This document shows positions 34,371-43,887 of a stretch of DNA of 64,000 bases, in pieces. Each line of letters begins with the position of its first letter. The first letter of the stretch is position 1. The notes below the pieces were generated by a model. The model saw nothing but the letters and a program-made list of their open reading frames with translations. It had not been told where the DNA came from and ran no database searches. The position numbers were made by a program, and so were the translations under genes. The DNA lies in assembly GCA_037178625.1 (NCBI GenBank), contig CM074149.1:1302001-1366000 (forward strand), given 5' to 3'. Source of the DNA: Skeletonema tropicum. Lineage: Eukaryota; Bacillariophyta; Thalassiosirophyceae; Thalassiosirales; Thalassiosiraceae.

Positions 34371-34761
34371 GATGATAAAACACACACTCGCAAGATAATG
34401 AAACGAAGATAGCAGATATTCACGCCATCATTCGATGCGTTCACGGCTGGATGTCTGTTCGTGTTCGTGATCGTTGATCGTGCTCAGTGCTCATTCGTCG
34501 TTTCTGTTTTCTGTTTTGGTTCAGCTACAAGTTAGAGTGGTTTTATTTGGTTCGGAACGCTGCACGCTGATCTGTCGTTTGGTGACGTCATGGGTGCCGG
34601 ATCATTGGTTCTGCTTTTTTGCGTTCTGGTGGTTTTATCCGGGCCGGTCGCTGGGGCGATGAGGAGGCGATGGAAAGGCGACAAAAAGGCGATGAAAGCT
34701 GTGGTGTTTGTCATCACTCACATCTCACAACATTTTCACATCACATGACACAAGAGGTACC

Positions 34762-35577
34762 ATGGCCCGACAACGTTTTGTTCGTCGTTCCACAGGTGCA
34801 GCAAGGCGCAGACCACTTCGGGAAGCTGATAAAAATGACAGATGGATGCATCTACACTCTGGGATGGTCTCCTTTCGACGGACACTTCATTTGGTATGGA
34901 ATCGTCTGCAGGTGTTTTCAATGACATTGCTGCGGGTTCAGATTCTGGGCCAAACACTTCAATATGCAGTAGGCAATCAACCGCAACTAAGGCGGGCTAT
35001 AGGGCATTATCTGAATGCTATTGTACGTGCTATGCAGGTTTATGCCGGACAGATACGTCGTATCTTTTGGATGGATCACCATTTATTTGATATTCCTCAA
35101 CATGAATTGGACGTACCACGTCAACATCGACCGCGAACACATTTGCGAATTGCCACAATAGAAAATGATCGTGAGGCATTGAAGATGACCCACTTCGACA
35201 AAGGGCAACTTCATGATTTGTTTCAAGGGTTCCGCCTCAGCCAGTTCAATGGTGAAATCCGAGTAGGTACAGGACACATCAATATCCGCACCAACAATGA
35301 GAACTGCTATGTATTTCACCCGGAGGAGCTGTTTCTCTTCACCATGACTAAGTGTGCCACTGGTATGTCAAACGAAAAGATAATCGACAACTACTTTGGC
35401 GGTGACTATGCTCGATGGTCGCATGGCTATCGCTGGATGATTATATATTTGGACAATACATTTCCTGATCATCTCTTGCAGCCGCAGCCTTTTCTTCATT
35501 TATCTGAGCTGCAAGTAGGTGCACATCGGTTGCAGCATTGTTATCTGGGTTTGCAAGATAATCAACCACCTTTTTGA
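34762..35577 (+). CDS. PIF/Harbinger-like transposase, N-terminal part only
   Basis: ATG 34762 lies in ACCATGG. 271 residues: a basic start (MARQRFVRRSTGAARRR), then NCYVFHPEELFLFTMTKCATG, NEKIIDNYFGG and RWSHGYRWMIIYLD (about 180-235). This resembles the helix-turn-helix region that precedes the DDE domain in diatom PIF-type transposases, by recall. The catalytic DDE part is absent, and the 3' end overlaps the convergent ORF by 137 bases. Internal deletion is the likely cause, so the element is not autonomous. Confidence 0.6.
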   Translation: MARQRFVRRSTGAARRRPLREADKNDRWMHLHSGMVSFRRTLHLVWNRLQVFSMTLLRVQILGQTLQYAVGNQPQLRRAIGHYLNAIVRAMQVYAGQIRRIFWMDHHLFDIPQHELDVPRQHRPRTHLRIATIENDREALKMTHFDKGQLHDLFQGFRLSQFNGEIRVGTGHINIRTNNENCYVFHPEELFLFTMTKCATGMSNEKIIDNYFGGDYARWSHGYRWMIIYLDNTFPDHLLQPQPFLHLSELQVGAHRLQHCYLGLQDNQPPF

Positions 35578-36004
35578 GGAACGGCCACAATTTCTTCGTG
35601 TGAGCACTTGTCGATTCCCACTTATCAAAGCCACGGAGAGTTCCAGTTGTCGAATGCCAGAGAGCATCGTAGATGCCCTGTAAAATGTTATTCCGACGGG
35701 ATTTTTCTGGTTGGGTTTGGCCAACAATTACATGAGGCCTTGTTTGAAGAATTTGCGTAACAATTTGATACTGAATGCCATGATTCCGCTTGACATTGGC
35801 TAGACTGGGTAAATTTGCTCTTGCTCTGCCATCAGAGGCAGTTGTGTTGTTCCGGAGAGGTGTGTTGACGCCACCACCATTGGTGCTGTTGTTCCTGCCG
35901 GATGTACCGGCCGACGCATGGTCGCCGCCGCTGCCGCCACTGCCGCCACCGTTGCCTACAGCAAGGCGGCCACTGTTGCCGTCCATAGAGGGATCTGAAG
36001 ACAT
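35441..36004 (-). CDS. PIF/Harbinger second ORF, Myb/SANT-like (tentative)
   Basis: ATG 36004 opens 187 residues. A Gly/Ser/Asn-rich start (GNGGGSGGSGGD) is followed by a folded-looking half with Trp spacing (ALWHSTTGTLRGFDKWEST, KKLWPFLKKVVDYL). In Harbinger elements the second protein is Myb-like and helps DNA binding. Assignment here rests on position and orientation more than on sequence. Confidence 0.5.
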   Translation of the reverse strand: MSSDPSMDGNSGRLAVGNGGGSGGSGGDHASAGTSGRNNSTNGGGVNTPLRNNTTASDGRARANLPSLANVKRNHGIQYQIVTQILQTRPHVIVGQTQPEKSRRNNILQGIYDALWHSTTGTLRGFDKWESTSAHTKKLWPFLKKVVDYLANPDNNAATDVHLLAAQINEEKAAAARDDQEMYCPNI

Positions 36005-36132
36005 GATGATATTGTTATTACAATAGTTTACAAGTTTGCCTCTAGTTGATTACTCCTACAAAAGATCCTCCATGCTCATCTTTCCATAGCTTTCGATCGA
36101 AAATCTAATCTGTACCAATTCCTACGTGAAAT

Positions 36133-36190
36133 GTTGGGCACGCAAACGGGCCGCAAACGAGGTCGTTTGCGGCCCGTTTGCGTGCCCAAC
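36133..36190. repeat. 58-bp near-perfect palindrome
   Basis: Arms of 28 bases (36133-36160 and 36163-36190) are exact reverse complements with only GG between them. Each arm starts GTTGGGCACGCAAACGGG. A further GGAACGCAAACGGGTCGCACG follows at 36197. It lies in the subterminal part of the PIF-like element. Confidence 0.95.
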
Positions 36191-36296
36191 TCGTTCGGAA
36201 CGCAAACGGGTCGCACGCTAATTTGTCACACCTGACGTCACCACTCGCGCGTAATGCGCACAAAAACAGCGTTCCGAACCAAATAAAACCACTCTA

Positions 36297-36938
36297 GAGT
36301 AGTAGAGGATGTGAGATGTGAAGAGATAGATGGGCATCTTCCTCCTTCAAAAAAGGGGTCAACGCCCGCACCTAGCCCCAAGAAATCCCCCAAGACAAGC
36401 AACGGATAAGAGAGCGAGGCTCTTGTGCTCAATAGATACCAATGAATATTCAATAATTTGGATTTATCAAATTCAGCAACAAGCAACTACGTAACGCAAA
36501 GGCAAATTCCCACAAAACGCGCAACTGTCTACTCACAGGTAGCGAGATGATTCTCTGAGTAGAGATAGTTGCGCCAACAAGCCGCAACACAAAGCTAGCG
36601 AGTCCGACTGATGACCGGCCGCTTCAACCTGATCTTGGAAGACAAAAGAACTCTCATAATCATAATCATCTTCTGTATGCAATTTATGAAAATAGTTGGC
36701 AATTGGCAATACATCACAAACCCAATGCAGGCATATCAGGTTGGCTGAACAGATGCAGATGCGCTACTTCTTGAACAAGATAAGAATCAACATACAATAC
36801 TGATTGTTTCACTTTCACAACGCACGAATACTTATAATTGTATGCCTCATGCAATCACAACAAGATTGCGGCTCGGGCTGGGGCTGGGGCTGTCAATCTA
36901 TTTTCATCTTCATCGTCACCACCGTCTTCTTCATCTTC
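36297..36938 (-). repeat. LRR-cassette flank (3' of copy 5)
   Basis: Minus-strand match to the flank blocks after copies 1-3 (GGGGGATTTCTTGGGG, GATGGGCATCTTCC, GATCAGG, CCGGTCATCAG). It continues the unit broken by the PIF-like element. No gene. Confidence 0.65.
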
Positions 36939-37868
36939 CTAATCCTCCTCCAATTCAAATGTATGCGATGGCAGCTCTAGAAAAGAAAGAATATTATTCA
37001 TCACGATATCGTGAGGCAGAGCAAGCTGGAGTGTAGTTGAAACCGCCTCATCCAATAAACGTTGATGCTCTACTTGGTAGTGATTGATTTTGCTAAGAAC
37101 CGATTTGATCCACCTTCTTATCACTTGGGCCTTTTCTCCCTCATCATCGTGAGCATCATTATATTCGTGATGTAAACCAGCATATGAATTGGGAAGAATC
37201 TGATTGATTGAATCAATTACTTCGTTCATATCATTTCTCCAGTCGTCCAATAATAAAGCATCGATAGTTTCATGTAGTTCTCCCTCCACAAGATCTACGT
37301 GCTTCAAATTTGTACACCCCATGAATATACCATCGCCAGTAATCAAACCATCTTTCAATGGGATGGCGATTCGTTCTATAGAGCGGCAGTTGAGGAATGC
37401 CCTTCCCGCAAATCTTTCCAGCTTGCTACCAAACTTGACATCCGTCAGAGCTTCACAGTGAGCTAATGCATACCCTTCAGCTATCTCGACTGATGGCAGA
37501 TTGATGCTCGTCAGAGATTTGCATTGTTGGAACGTCCCTTCTTTAATTGTTTCCAGCTTGTCGCATTCCACATCCGTCAGGGCAAAACAACTTTCGAATG
37601 CGAACTGCTCTATAACTTTGACGCCCGGCATGACAACTCGTCTTAAAGAAGTGCAGAAATAGAATGCATAACTCTCAATCTTTTCGACACCCTCGTGACA
37701 GATGACCTCCAAGATTTTACGATGACCAAGGAATGCACTCGCCAGAATGATTGTGACGTCTTTATGGACGATGACGATGGTATGATTTCCATCACGAGGA
37801 ATAACTTCGCCCAACTCGCCCCTGTAAATGTACGTCCTAATATTATTATTATTGCCCTCAGCATCCAT
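36939..37868 (-). CDS. BspA-like LRR protein, copy 5 (intact, type A)
   Basis: ATG 37868 to stop 36939 encodes 309 residues without a break. N-terminus MDAEGNNNNIRTYIYRGELG has no anchor. LRR_5-type units of about 23 residues follow the pattern A(F/L)..C..L..I.LP....I (CTSLRRVVMPGVKVIEQFAF, CKSLTSINLPSVEIAEGYAL, CRSIERIAIPLKDGLITGDG). After GELHETIDALLLDDWRNDMNE comes an acidic linker, then a helical, basic C-terminal domain (EKAQVIRRWIKSVLSKINHY, QVEHQRLLDEAVS, LPHDIVMNNILSFLELPSHTF, ELEED). BspA-like repeats bind proteins or surfaces in other organisms; no function is known for this architecture. The roughly 100 bases upstream of the ATG are conserved with copies 1, 2 and 4. Confidence 0.85.
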   Translation of the reverse strand: MDAEGNNNNIRTYIYRGELGEVIPRDGNHTIVIVHKDVTIILASAFLGHRKILEVICHEGVEKIESYAFYFCTSLRRVVMPGVKVIEQFAFESCFALTDVECDKLETIKEGTFQQCKSLTSINLPSVEIAEGYALAHCEALTDVKFGSKLERFAGRAFLNCRSIERIAIPLKDGLITGDGIFMGCTNLKHVDLVEGELHETIDALLLDDWRNDMNEVIDSINQILPNSYAGLHHEYNDAHDDEGEKAQVIRRWIKSVLSKINHYQVEHQRLLDEAVSTTLQLALPHDIVMNNILSFLELPSHTFELEED

Positions 37869-38608
37869 GATGATAAAACACACACTCGCAAGATAATGAA
37901 ACGAAGATAGCAGATATTCACGCCATCATTCAATCATCTGCGCTCAATCACGGCATCTTTGGCCTTCGCTTCGTGTTCGTGATGTCATCGTGCTTGGCCT
38001 CTGCTGCGTGCTTTCTCTTTTCTCTCCATATTTTGTGTAGTCCGTCGGTTGGAGAGAAGACGGACATCTTATTCGCGAGATCGTATCTCCCAATGAAGAC
38101 AAGAAGATACCGATAAATATCCACTTATATATAGGATAACCATTTTCACAAATCAATAATAATAATAACTTGGAAAATATCAACAAGGACAAGTTAAGTC
38201 GATGTCGTCAGAGAGTCAACAAGCAGCTACCGAGTCCCAACGAATGTTAATGATCATTGGCCGCCTCCAAACTGATCTTGGAAGACAGAATTTATCATAA
38301 CCCTTTGTCTGCAAATTAGGTACTATGCGGAAGTAGTCGACAATTGCAGTTGCAGTTGCAGCACACCCAAGGCGGGGATATCATGCACAAAGCTGCTGGC
38401 CAGACATAGAGATACGCTAATTGTTGAGCAAGATAAGAATCAATATCAACATACAATACACATTGTTTTGTAACGCACGAATACTTATGATTATATGCCT
38501 TATGCAATCACAACAGAAGTGTCGCTGGGGGCTGTCAATCTCAATTTCAATCTCAATCATCTATTTCTCCATTTCATCGTCACCACCACCACCGTCTTCA
38601 CCATCTCC

Positions 38609-39956
38609 CTATTCCTCCAATTCAAATGTATGCGATGGCAGCTCGAGAAAAGTAAGAACATTATTCATCACGATATCGTGAGGCAGAGCAAGCTGGAGTG
38701 TAGAACCAGCCTCATTCACGCAGCGTTGGTGCTCTGCTTGGTAGTGAATAATTTTGCGAAGAACTGATCTGATCCACCTTCGTATCACCTGGGCTTTTTC
38801 TCCCTCCTCGTCATTACCAAAGATGCTATAAAAACCTCCACTTGCATTGGGAAGAATCTGATTGATTGACTCAATTTCTTCATTCATATTATTTCTCCAG
38901 TCGTCCAATAATAAAGCATCGATAGTTTCGTGAAGTTCTCCCTCCACAAGATCTACGCGCTTCAAATTATCACACCCCTTGAATACATCATCACCAGTAA
39001 TCAAACCATCTTTAAATGGGATGGTGATACGTTCTAGAGAGCGGCAGTCAAGGAATGCCCTCTCCTCAATTCTTCTCAGTTTGCTACCAAACTTCGCGTC
39101 TGTCAGGGCGGTGCAGTCACAGAATGCATACCCTTCAGCTATCTCGACGGATGGTAGGTTGATGGTCCTTAAAGATGTGCACATATTGAATGCCCCTTCT
39201 TTAACTATTTCCGGCGATCTGTAGTGTTACCCTATCCAATAAATCGCCAATTGTTAGTTCTCTTCTGCCATGGGGGTAACCTACCCTGTTAAGGTGCTTA
39301 AAATGCTGCTCTCGGTGAGCTGAGTTTGAATCCGTGGTGTACCAAAATTTTTATAAAATTTTTTTGTTAGGCCCACTTCTAGCTTGACTTTAGGGTTATC
39401 CCCAAAAAGGGTCCCCTCGTCCAGTTTCCTTGGGTCTTTGGCTCCTTATCACACATTCATTCACCATGATTCCAAAACTACCTCTGGTACAGAGCAGATT
39501 TGAACTCAGCTCACCGAGAGGATTTCAGAACTGTGCTCACTTTTATCAGAGCACCAATATTCGAAGAGAACTAACCTGCTGGATAGGCTAACACTACAGA
39601 TCGCCTTCCAGCTTGTCACATTGGACAGCCGTCAGGGCTGTACAACGATAAAATGCATCCCTTTCAACAATTGTGACGCAAGGCATGATGACTCGTCTCA
39701 AGGATGTGCAGTGAAAGAATGCGCTTTCTTCAATCTTTTCAACACCCTCGTGACAGATGACTTCAGCGATGAAACAATGTCGAAAGAATGCCCTCGCCAG
39801 AATGACGGTGACGTCTTCATGCACAATGAAGAGACTATGAGTTCCATCACGAGGAATAACTTCACCTTCCTCGCCCCTGTAAATGTAGGCGCCTGCAGCG
39901 AGGAAGGCTGCCGCCGAGGCAAGTCCAAGGGTAGATGATGATCGAGATCGAGCCAT
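38609..39956 (-). pseudogene. BspA-like LRR protein gene, copy 6 (split by MITE)
   Basis: ATG 39956 begins MARSRSSSTLGLASAAAFLA, then GAYIYRGEEG: the type-B N-terminus with a hydrophobic anchor. The frame runs to DKLE and is cut by a 393-bp MITE (39213-39605). Coding resumes with EIVKEGAFNMCTSLRTINLP and continues to the family end HTFELEE at 38609. Removing the element and one TTCC rejoins the frame exactly (KLE-IVKEGAF). As it stands, only a 120-residue N-terminal piece ending GDL would be made. Confidence 0.9.
39213..39605. mobile_element. 393-bp MITE, TTCC target duplication
   Basis: Ends GGCGATCTGTAGTGTTACCC and, reverse-complemented, GGCGATCTGTAGTGTTAGCC. Flanks TTCC at 39209-39212 and 39606-39609. 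Subterminal blocks are also inverted on both sides (TTAGTTCTCTTC, CTCTCGGTGAGCTGAGTT). No ORF. Superfamily not assigned. Confidence 0.85.
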
Positions 39957-39966
39957 GATGATATAT

Positions 39967-39988
39967 CAGAAATTTTAAAGTACGTCTG
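39967..39988 (+). repeat. 22-bp dispersed core, copy upstream of LRR copy 6
   Basis: Begins CAGAAATTTTAAAG and ends TACGTCTG. It lies 10 bases upstream of the start codon of copy 6. The related intact gene at 62013 lacks it (GATGGTATAACGTC there). Confidence 0.85.
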
Positions 39989-40596
39989 ATTAGCATTATA
40001 ACGTCGACGTCGAGAGTGTAAGTCAAGTTTATTGGCGAGTCACAATAGTGATTTGACAGATGCAAATGCAGCTCTTTATTTGCGTTAGGGCTTTAGAGAG
40101 AGTATGTTGGTTGATTCTCATCTTAAAATTACTATTATATTTTAAAGAGGCCCTTTCTTTGAGCCTGTTCACCTGTTCTTTCTATGTCTAACGGCGTATC
40201 CCAGTGCCGGTGTACTTCCCACTACCAGAAAGTCGTCTATTGTACGATTAGATATCAGACGCATAAGTATAGTCCGGGAAACGCTGCCAATCCCGTACGT
40301 CGTTCCTACGTACCCCTAGTACACAAGTCATCCGGCACTTGAGATTTCGCATGTAAATAAATTTGAACGAATTCCCACGTCTTTTGCTCATAAGATTAGA
40401 ATTTGCGCGCCAATGCTTTTTAACAAGACCACATCCCTTCAGACCAGGCTTCAGACATCCGTGGGGAAATGAACAAAACTACCATGATGATCGCATAGCG
40501 TGAAAAATCGCATTTCCTTCAATATTTGAACATTACGTACGTGTAAGGACCATCTGAGCAGCTGACATCACGGAGCAACTTTTGATATACCGGACG

Positions 40597-41885
40597 ACAA
40601 TCCGCGCTGAATTGTCGAAAAATATTGAAAAATGGGAAAATAATTGCTACGTAGGAACTAGTACACCTCGTACAGAGATAGATAATAACCATGGCGGCCG
40701 GAACAGCCACCGAACACACCTTAGCATTACTAGGAGATATTAGAAATAATTCTTTAAAACATACAGGGGACACGACAACGATGAGAGCTACATGGTTGAA
40801 AAACAGTATCAGAATTCGTTTGTTACTAGAGGAGATAAAGAGAATCGATGGAAAATTGGTCACGGCGTTGATGTTACACGTCGTCGGGCAGAGACACAGG
40901 AGACGATATCATGGAGAGACGACCATGCATGGAACGGATAGAAGGCAGGGAATTTGGCAGGTAATTTTTGTAAAGAAGACATTAGTTGGATGGGCACCGA
41001 TGGAGGATATGGATATGATGGATAAGAAATGGGAGGGAACATCCCACCGGAGATGGGATTACCAGCATCATGGAGAGGGAGCACCAGTTACGGCAGTGGA
41101 CCAGATTAGGAAAATAGCAGGTTTATTACCAGAACCCCCCCCCGAAGCCGCCGTGGCCACCCCCTGCCAGGGGTGGATTGGGAAAAGCAGAGAGGATTGT
41201 GCAGATTACCTTCTGGCGGGTAATTACAAAAGCCAGCAGCCACAAACGGCACAGCAGTTTAGAGATCGACAATCTCATTGGTCGTGCCATCTTAATCGAC
41301 AATTGTTTCCGTATTAGCATGAACAACAATAATGTCATCAGCACAAACAACAACAGTGTCATTAACAACTTCCTCGACGATGGGGAAACAACTTTTTCTG
41401 TGCCAGATACAGGTGTTACGCTGCAGATTTCGAGACATCTGAGTAGCAGGTATTACAGTATTAGGAGAGGCAACACCAAAAGCTTTCTTCAATGTAGTTT
41501 AGGTGATTCTTACCAAGAAAAGTTGGATGATCGGCCCTCGGGGCCCCGGGTCGAAACAAGCGCAGTGAAGTGTCGATAACGGGGCCGGGAGGTGCCCAAC
41601 CCCTTATGGTCACAAATTCTCCATTTTTTTCCAAACTTTTTTCTACAGGGATCTTGGTAGGAATCAGTATAGTAGCTATTTAGTGAGAAGGTTTACCTGG
41701 GGGACACGTAGAGGCTCTGTAGACCCATACCGCTGTAGAATTTGTACTTGTTCCTACGTAGAAAGCGAGAAGTACCTGGCTTAAATGCGCTTTTTACAGA
41801 AATTGATTGGCTATATCTGTCGAGGATACCGTCATTCGCAGAAAGAAATGCAGGTATATTGTCATTATAGGTGACATGTTTCTTC
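40597..41885. other. Unique sequence with orphan frames
   Basis: One frame (40691-41317 plus) is listed separately. A C9 run is at about 41137. Frames 41178-41579 plus and 41693-41962 minus show no domain. Confidence 0.35.
40691..41317 (+). CDS. Hypothetical protein, 208 aa
   Basis: ATG 40691 in CCATGGCGG. The protein is Met/His/Arg/Trp-rich (MAAGTATEHTLALLGDIRNN, MDMMDKKWEGTSHRRW) with a Pro stretch (LPEPPPEAA). No domain or homologue in the window; composition hints it may be a chance frame. It starts just outside the right edge of the 2.6-kb duplication. Confidence 0.25.
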   Translation: MAAGTATEHTLALLGDIRNNSLKHTGDTTTMRATWLKNSIRIRLLLEEIKRIDGKLVTALMLHVVGQRHRRRYHGETTMHGTDRRQGIWQVIFVKKTLVGWAPMEDMDMMDKKWEGTSHRRWDYQHHGEGAPVTAVDQIRKIAGLLPEPPPEAAVATPCQGWIGKSREDCADYLLAGNYKSQQPQTAQQFRDRQSHWSCHLNRQLFPY

Positions 41886-42705
41886 ATCACGAGAAATATT
41901 CTCCCTTTGTTGTATCTGTCAATTGAAAATAATTTTGTCTTCAAGACAAATTTATTTTCCATGCAAGTTGTGAATATGGCATTGTATCGTCCACTAGGAA
42001 AAATAATCGCGTGGCAATTGGTATTCTTTCTTCGCTTCTTTCCATTTTTTGTTTGGGTTGGTTATGATTTCGGTGATGCGGTTCGTCAGGTCCTCTCTAT
42101 TTTTTATTAAAGTACCACTCACTGCCTTTTGGTAAGTTGTTTTCGTCATTTCATCAAGCTTTCTTTTGTTGTATCTTGTCTTGGTTTCTTCTGCCTTGCC
42201 GTCAAGGTATTTGACCCATTTGTCCCGCTTCTTGAAGAGTTTGCAGAGTTGGCCATCTTGGTTCGTCTTGCAATTGTGTAACCGTTCTACAGACACGCTC
42301 GGCCCTGTCCAATAAATGGCACTATCCGTCGGGTGCATAACATTTTTGGAACCAAGTGTTTTGCCCCTGCTGGTAGCAACGTATCCTGTCCCAAGGCACT
42401 GGCTTCTCTCCCAGAGCTCATCTGACGGATCTATCACCATGCGATTCCATCGATCGTCCTTGCCGAACCCGGCCTCCATGCCCTGGCAGCGGTGTATTGT
42501 GATTGCGAATGCAATTTGCAGGGGCATGAACGTGGCAGTACAGCATCCCTTGTTGCAGATGTGAGTGTAGGGTGGTATTGGCACGTGCTGAGTGGAGTGG
42601 TGGAGTGGAGTGATTGCAAATTTGTGTAAAGAGGGATGATTGATCAGTGCCATGCTATATTTCGAATTCAAGAATACATTTCTACATTCACTCACCGTTG
42701 GATTC
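41886..42705. repeat. Helicase-tail duplication, copy A
   Basis: Matches 43041-43887 from ACGAGAAATATTCTCCCTTTG to CTCACCGTTGGATTC, same orientation. Small indels (27 bases shorter) and few substitutions. Confidence 0.95.
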
Positions 42706-43040
42706 TTTTTGTCCCAGGGTTCAATGCCTTGCCGCGGTTTGAAGTATGGGAAATCAACGACTATATACTTTGGGAGGGATTCAACACCATTTGTGTTTGG
42801 TCCTACGGAGTGCTGCTCGTCATAAACGATGTCAATCACCTTCCCAATCGCTCCAACGTACAGGCCAGAGTTCGGATCAATGTTCGCTGTCTCCAGGCAC
42901 ACGTGCACACCAACGGAAACGTCTAAAGTGTACAACATCTTTTTGCCGAAGAAATGCAACTGGTACACAGTGGGATTGCCAACCATGTTGCTCTTGAATT
43001 GGCATCTGAGCCGTGCTACCGGTACTGACAGCCGTTTCTG
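41994..43040 (-). pseudogene. Pif1/Helitron-like helicase, C-terminal fragment A
   Basis: The minus frame reads from about 43030 (PVARLRCQFKSNM...) to stop 41994. Features fit the end of a Pif1-type superfamily 1B helicase: GLYVGAIGKVIDIVYDE, LPKYIVVDF, then MPLQIAFAITIHRCQGM (motif V region) and GYVATSRGKTLGS (motif VI region), followed by a basic coiled tail. No Walker A/B part is present, so this is a 5'-truncated relic, possibly from a Helitron. The sequence upstream turns into the second copy's 3' flank. Confidence 0.7.
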
Positions 43041-43887
43041 ACGAGAAATATTCTCCCTTTGTTGTATCCTTTATTGATTGTCGTTAATTTGTCATAATGC
43101 TCGATTGAAAATAAATTTGTCTTGAAGACAAATTTATTTTCCATGCAAGTTGTGAATATTGCATTGTATCGTCCACTAGGCAAAATAATCGCGTGGCAAT
43201 TGGTATTCTTTCTTCGCTTCTTTCCATTTTTTGTTTGGGTTGGTTATGATTTCGGTGATGCGGTTTGTCAGGTCCTCTCTATTCTTTATTAAAGTACCAC
43301 TCACTGCCTTTTGGTAAGTCGTTTTCGTCATTTTGTCGAGCTTTCTCTTGTTGTATCTTGTCTTGGTTTCTTCTGCCTTGCCGTCAAGGTACTTGACCCA
43401 TTTGTCCCGCTTCTTGAAGAGTTTGCAGAGTTGGCCATCTTGGTTCGTCTTGCAATTGTGTAACCGTTCTACAGACACGCTCGGCCCTGTCCAATAAATC
43501 GCACTATCCGTCGGGTGCATAACATTTTTGGAACCAAGTGTTTTGCCCCTGCTGGTAGCAACGTATCCTGTCCCAAGGCACTGGCTTCTCTCCCAGAGCT
43601 CATCTGACGGATCTATCACCATGCGATTCCATCGATCGTCCTTGCCGAACCCGGCCTCCATGCCCTGGCAGCGGTGTATTGTGATTGCGAATGCAATTTG
43701 CAGGGGCATGAACGTGGCAGTACAGCATCCTTTGTTGCAGATGTGAGTGTAGGGTGGTATTGGCACGTGCTGAGTGGAGTGGTGGAGTGGAGTGATTACA
43801 AATTTGTGTAAAGAGGGATGATTGATCAGTGCCATGCTATATTTCGAATTCAAGAATACATTTCTACATTCACTCACCGTTGGATTC
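43041..43887. repeat. Helicase-tail duplication, copy B
   Basis: Second copy of 41886-42705. Its left edge at GTTGGATTC continues into the last codons of the two-exon gene on the minus strand. Confidence 0.95.
43176..43887 (-). pseudogene. Pif1/Helitron-like helicase, C-terminal fragment B
   Basis: Encodes the last 233 residues of the same protein as fragment A, from SECRNVFLNSKYSM to RDYFA, nearly identical (KLDKMTKT against KLDEMTKT). It has no own start. It begins where the two-exon gene ends. Confidence 0.75.

Larger units (their letters stand above)
34533..36296. mobile_element. PIF/Harbinger-like element, 1.76 kb
   Basis: Terminal inverted repeats read TAGAGTGGTTTTATTTGG, continuing TTCGGAACGCTG, at 34533-34562 and reverse-complemented at 36267-36296. 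Similarity resumes inside at GGTGACGTCA. Two convergent ORFs lie inside (34762-35577 plus, 36004-35441 minus), the usual two-gene plan of this superfamily. The element sits in the upstream flank of LRR copy 4: compared with the equivalent flank at about 23480-23500, host sequence stops at TTCAGCTACAAG and resumes at AGGATGTGA. A 3-bp duplication is not clean (TTA on the left, TAG on the right). Confidence 0.75.
37990..40596. repeat. 2.6-kb segmental duplication, copy 1
   Basis: Matches 55411-58014 almost base for base, from GTGCTTGGCCTCTGCTGCG to TTTTGATATACCGGACG. This is probably the parental copy, because its left edge continues into normal LRR-cassette sequence, whereas the other copy's left edge cuts a LINE. 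It contains LRR copy 6 with its MITE. Confidence 0.95.

Noticed and set aside
39594..39956. Stand-alone 120-aa LRR protein
   Set aside because: It ends in MITE sequence (EGDL); it is the N-terminal piece of a disrupted gene.
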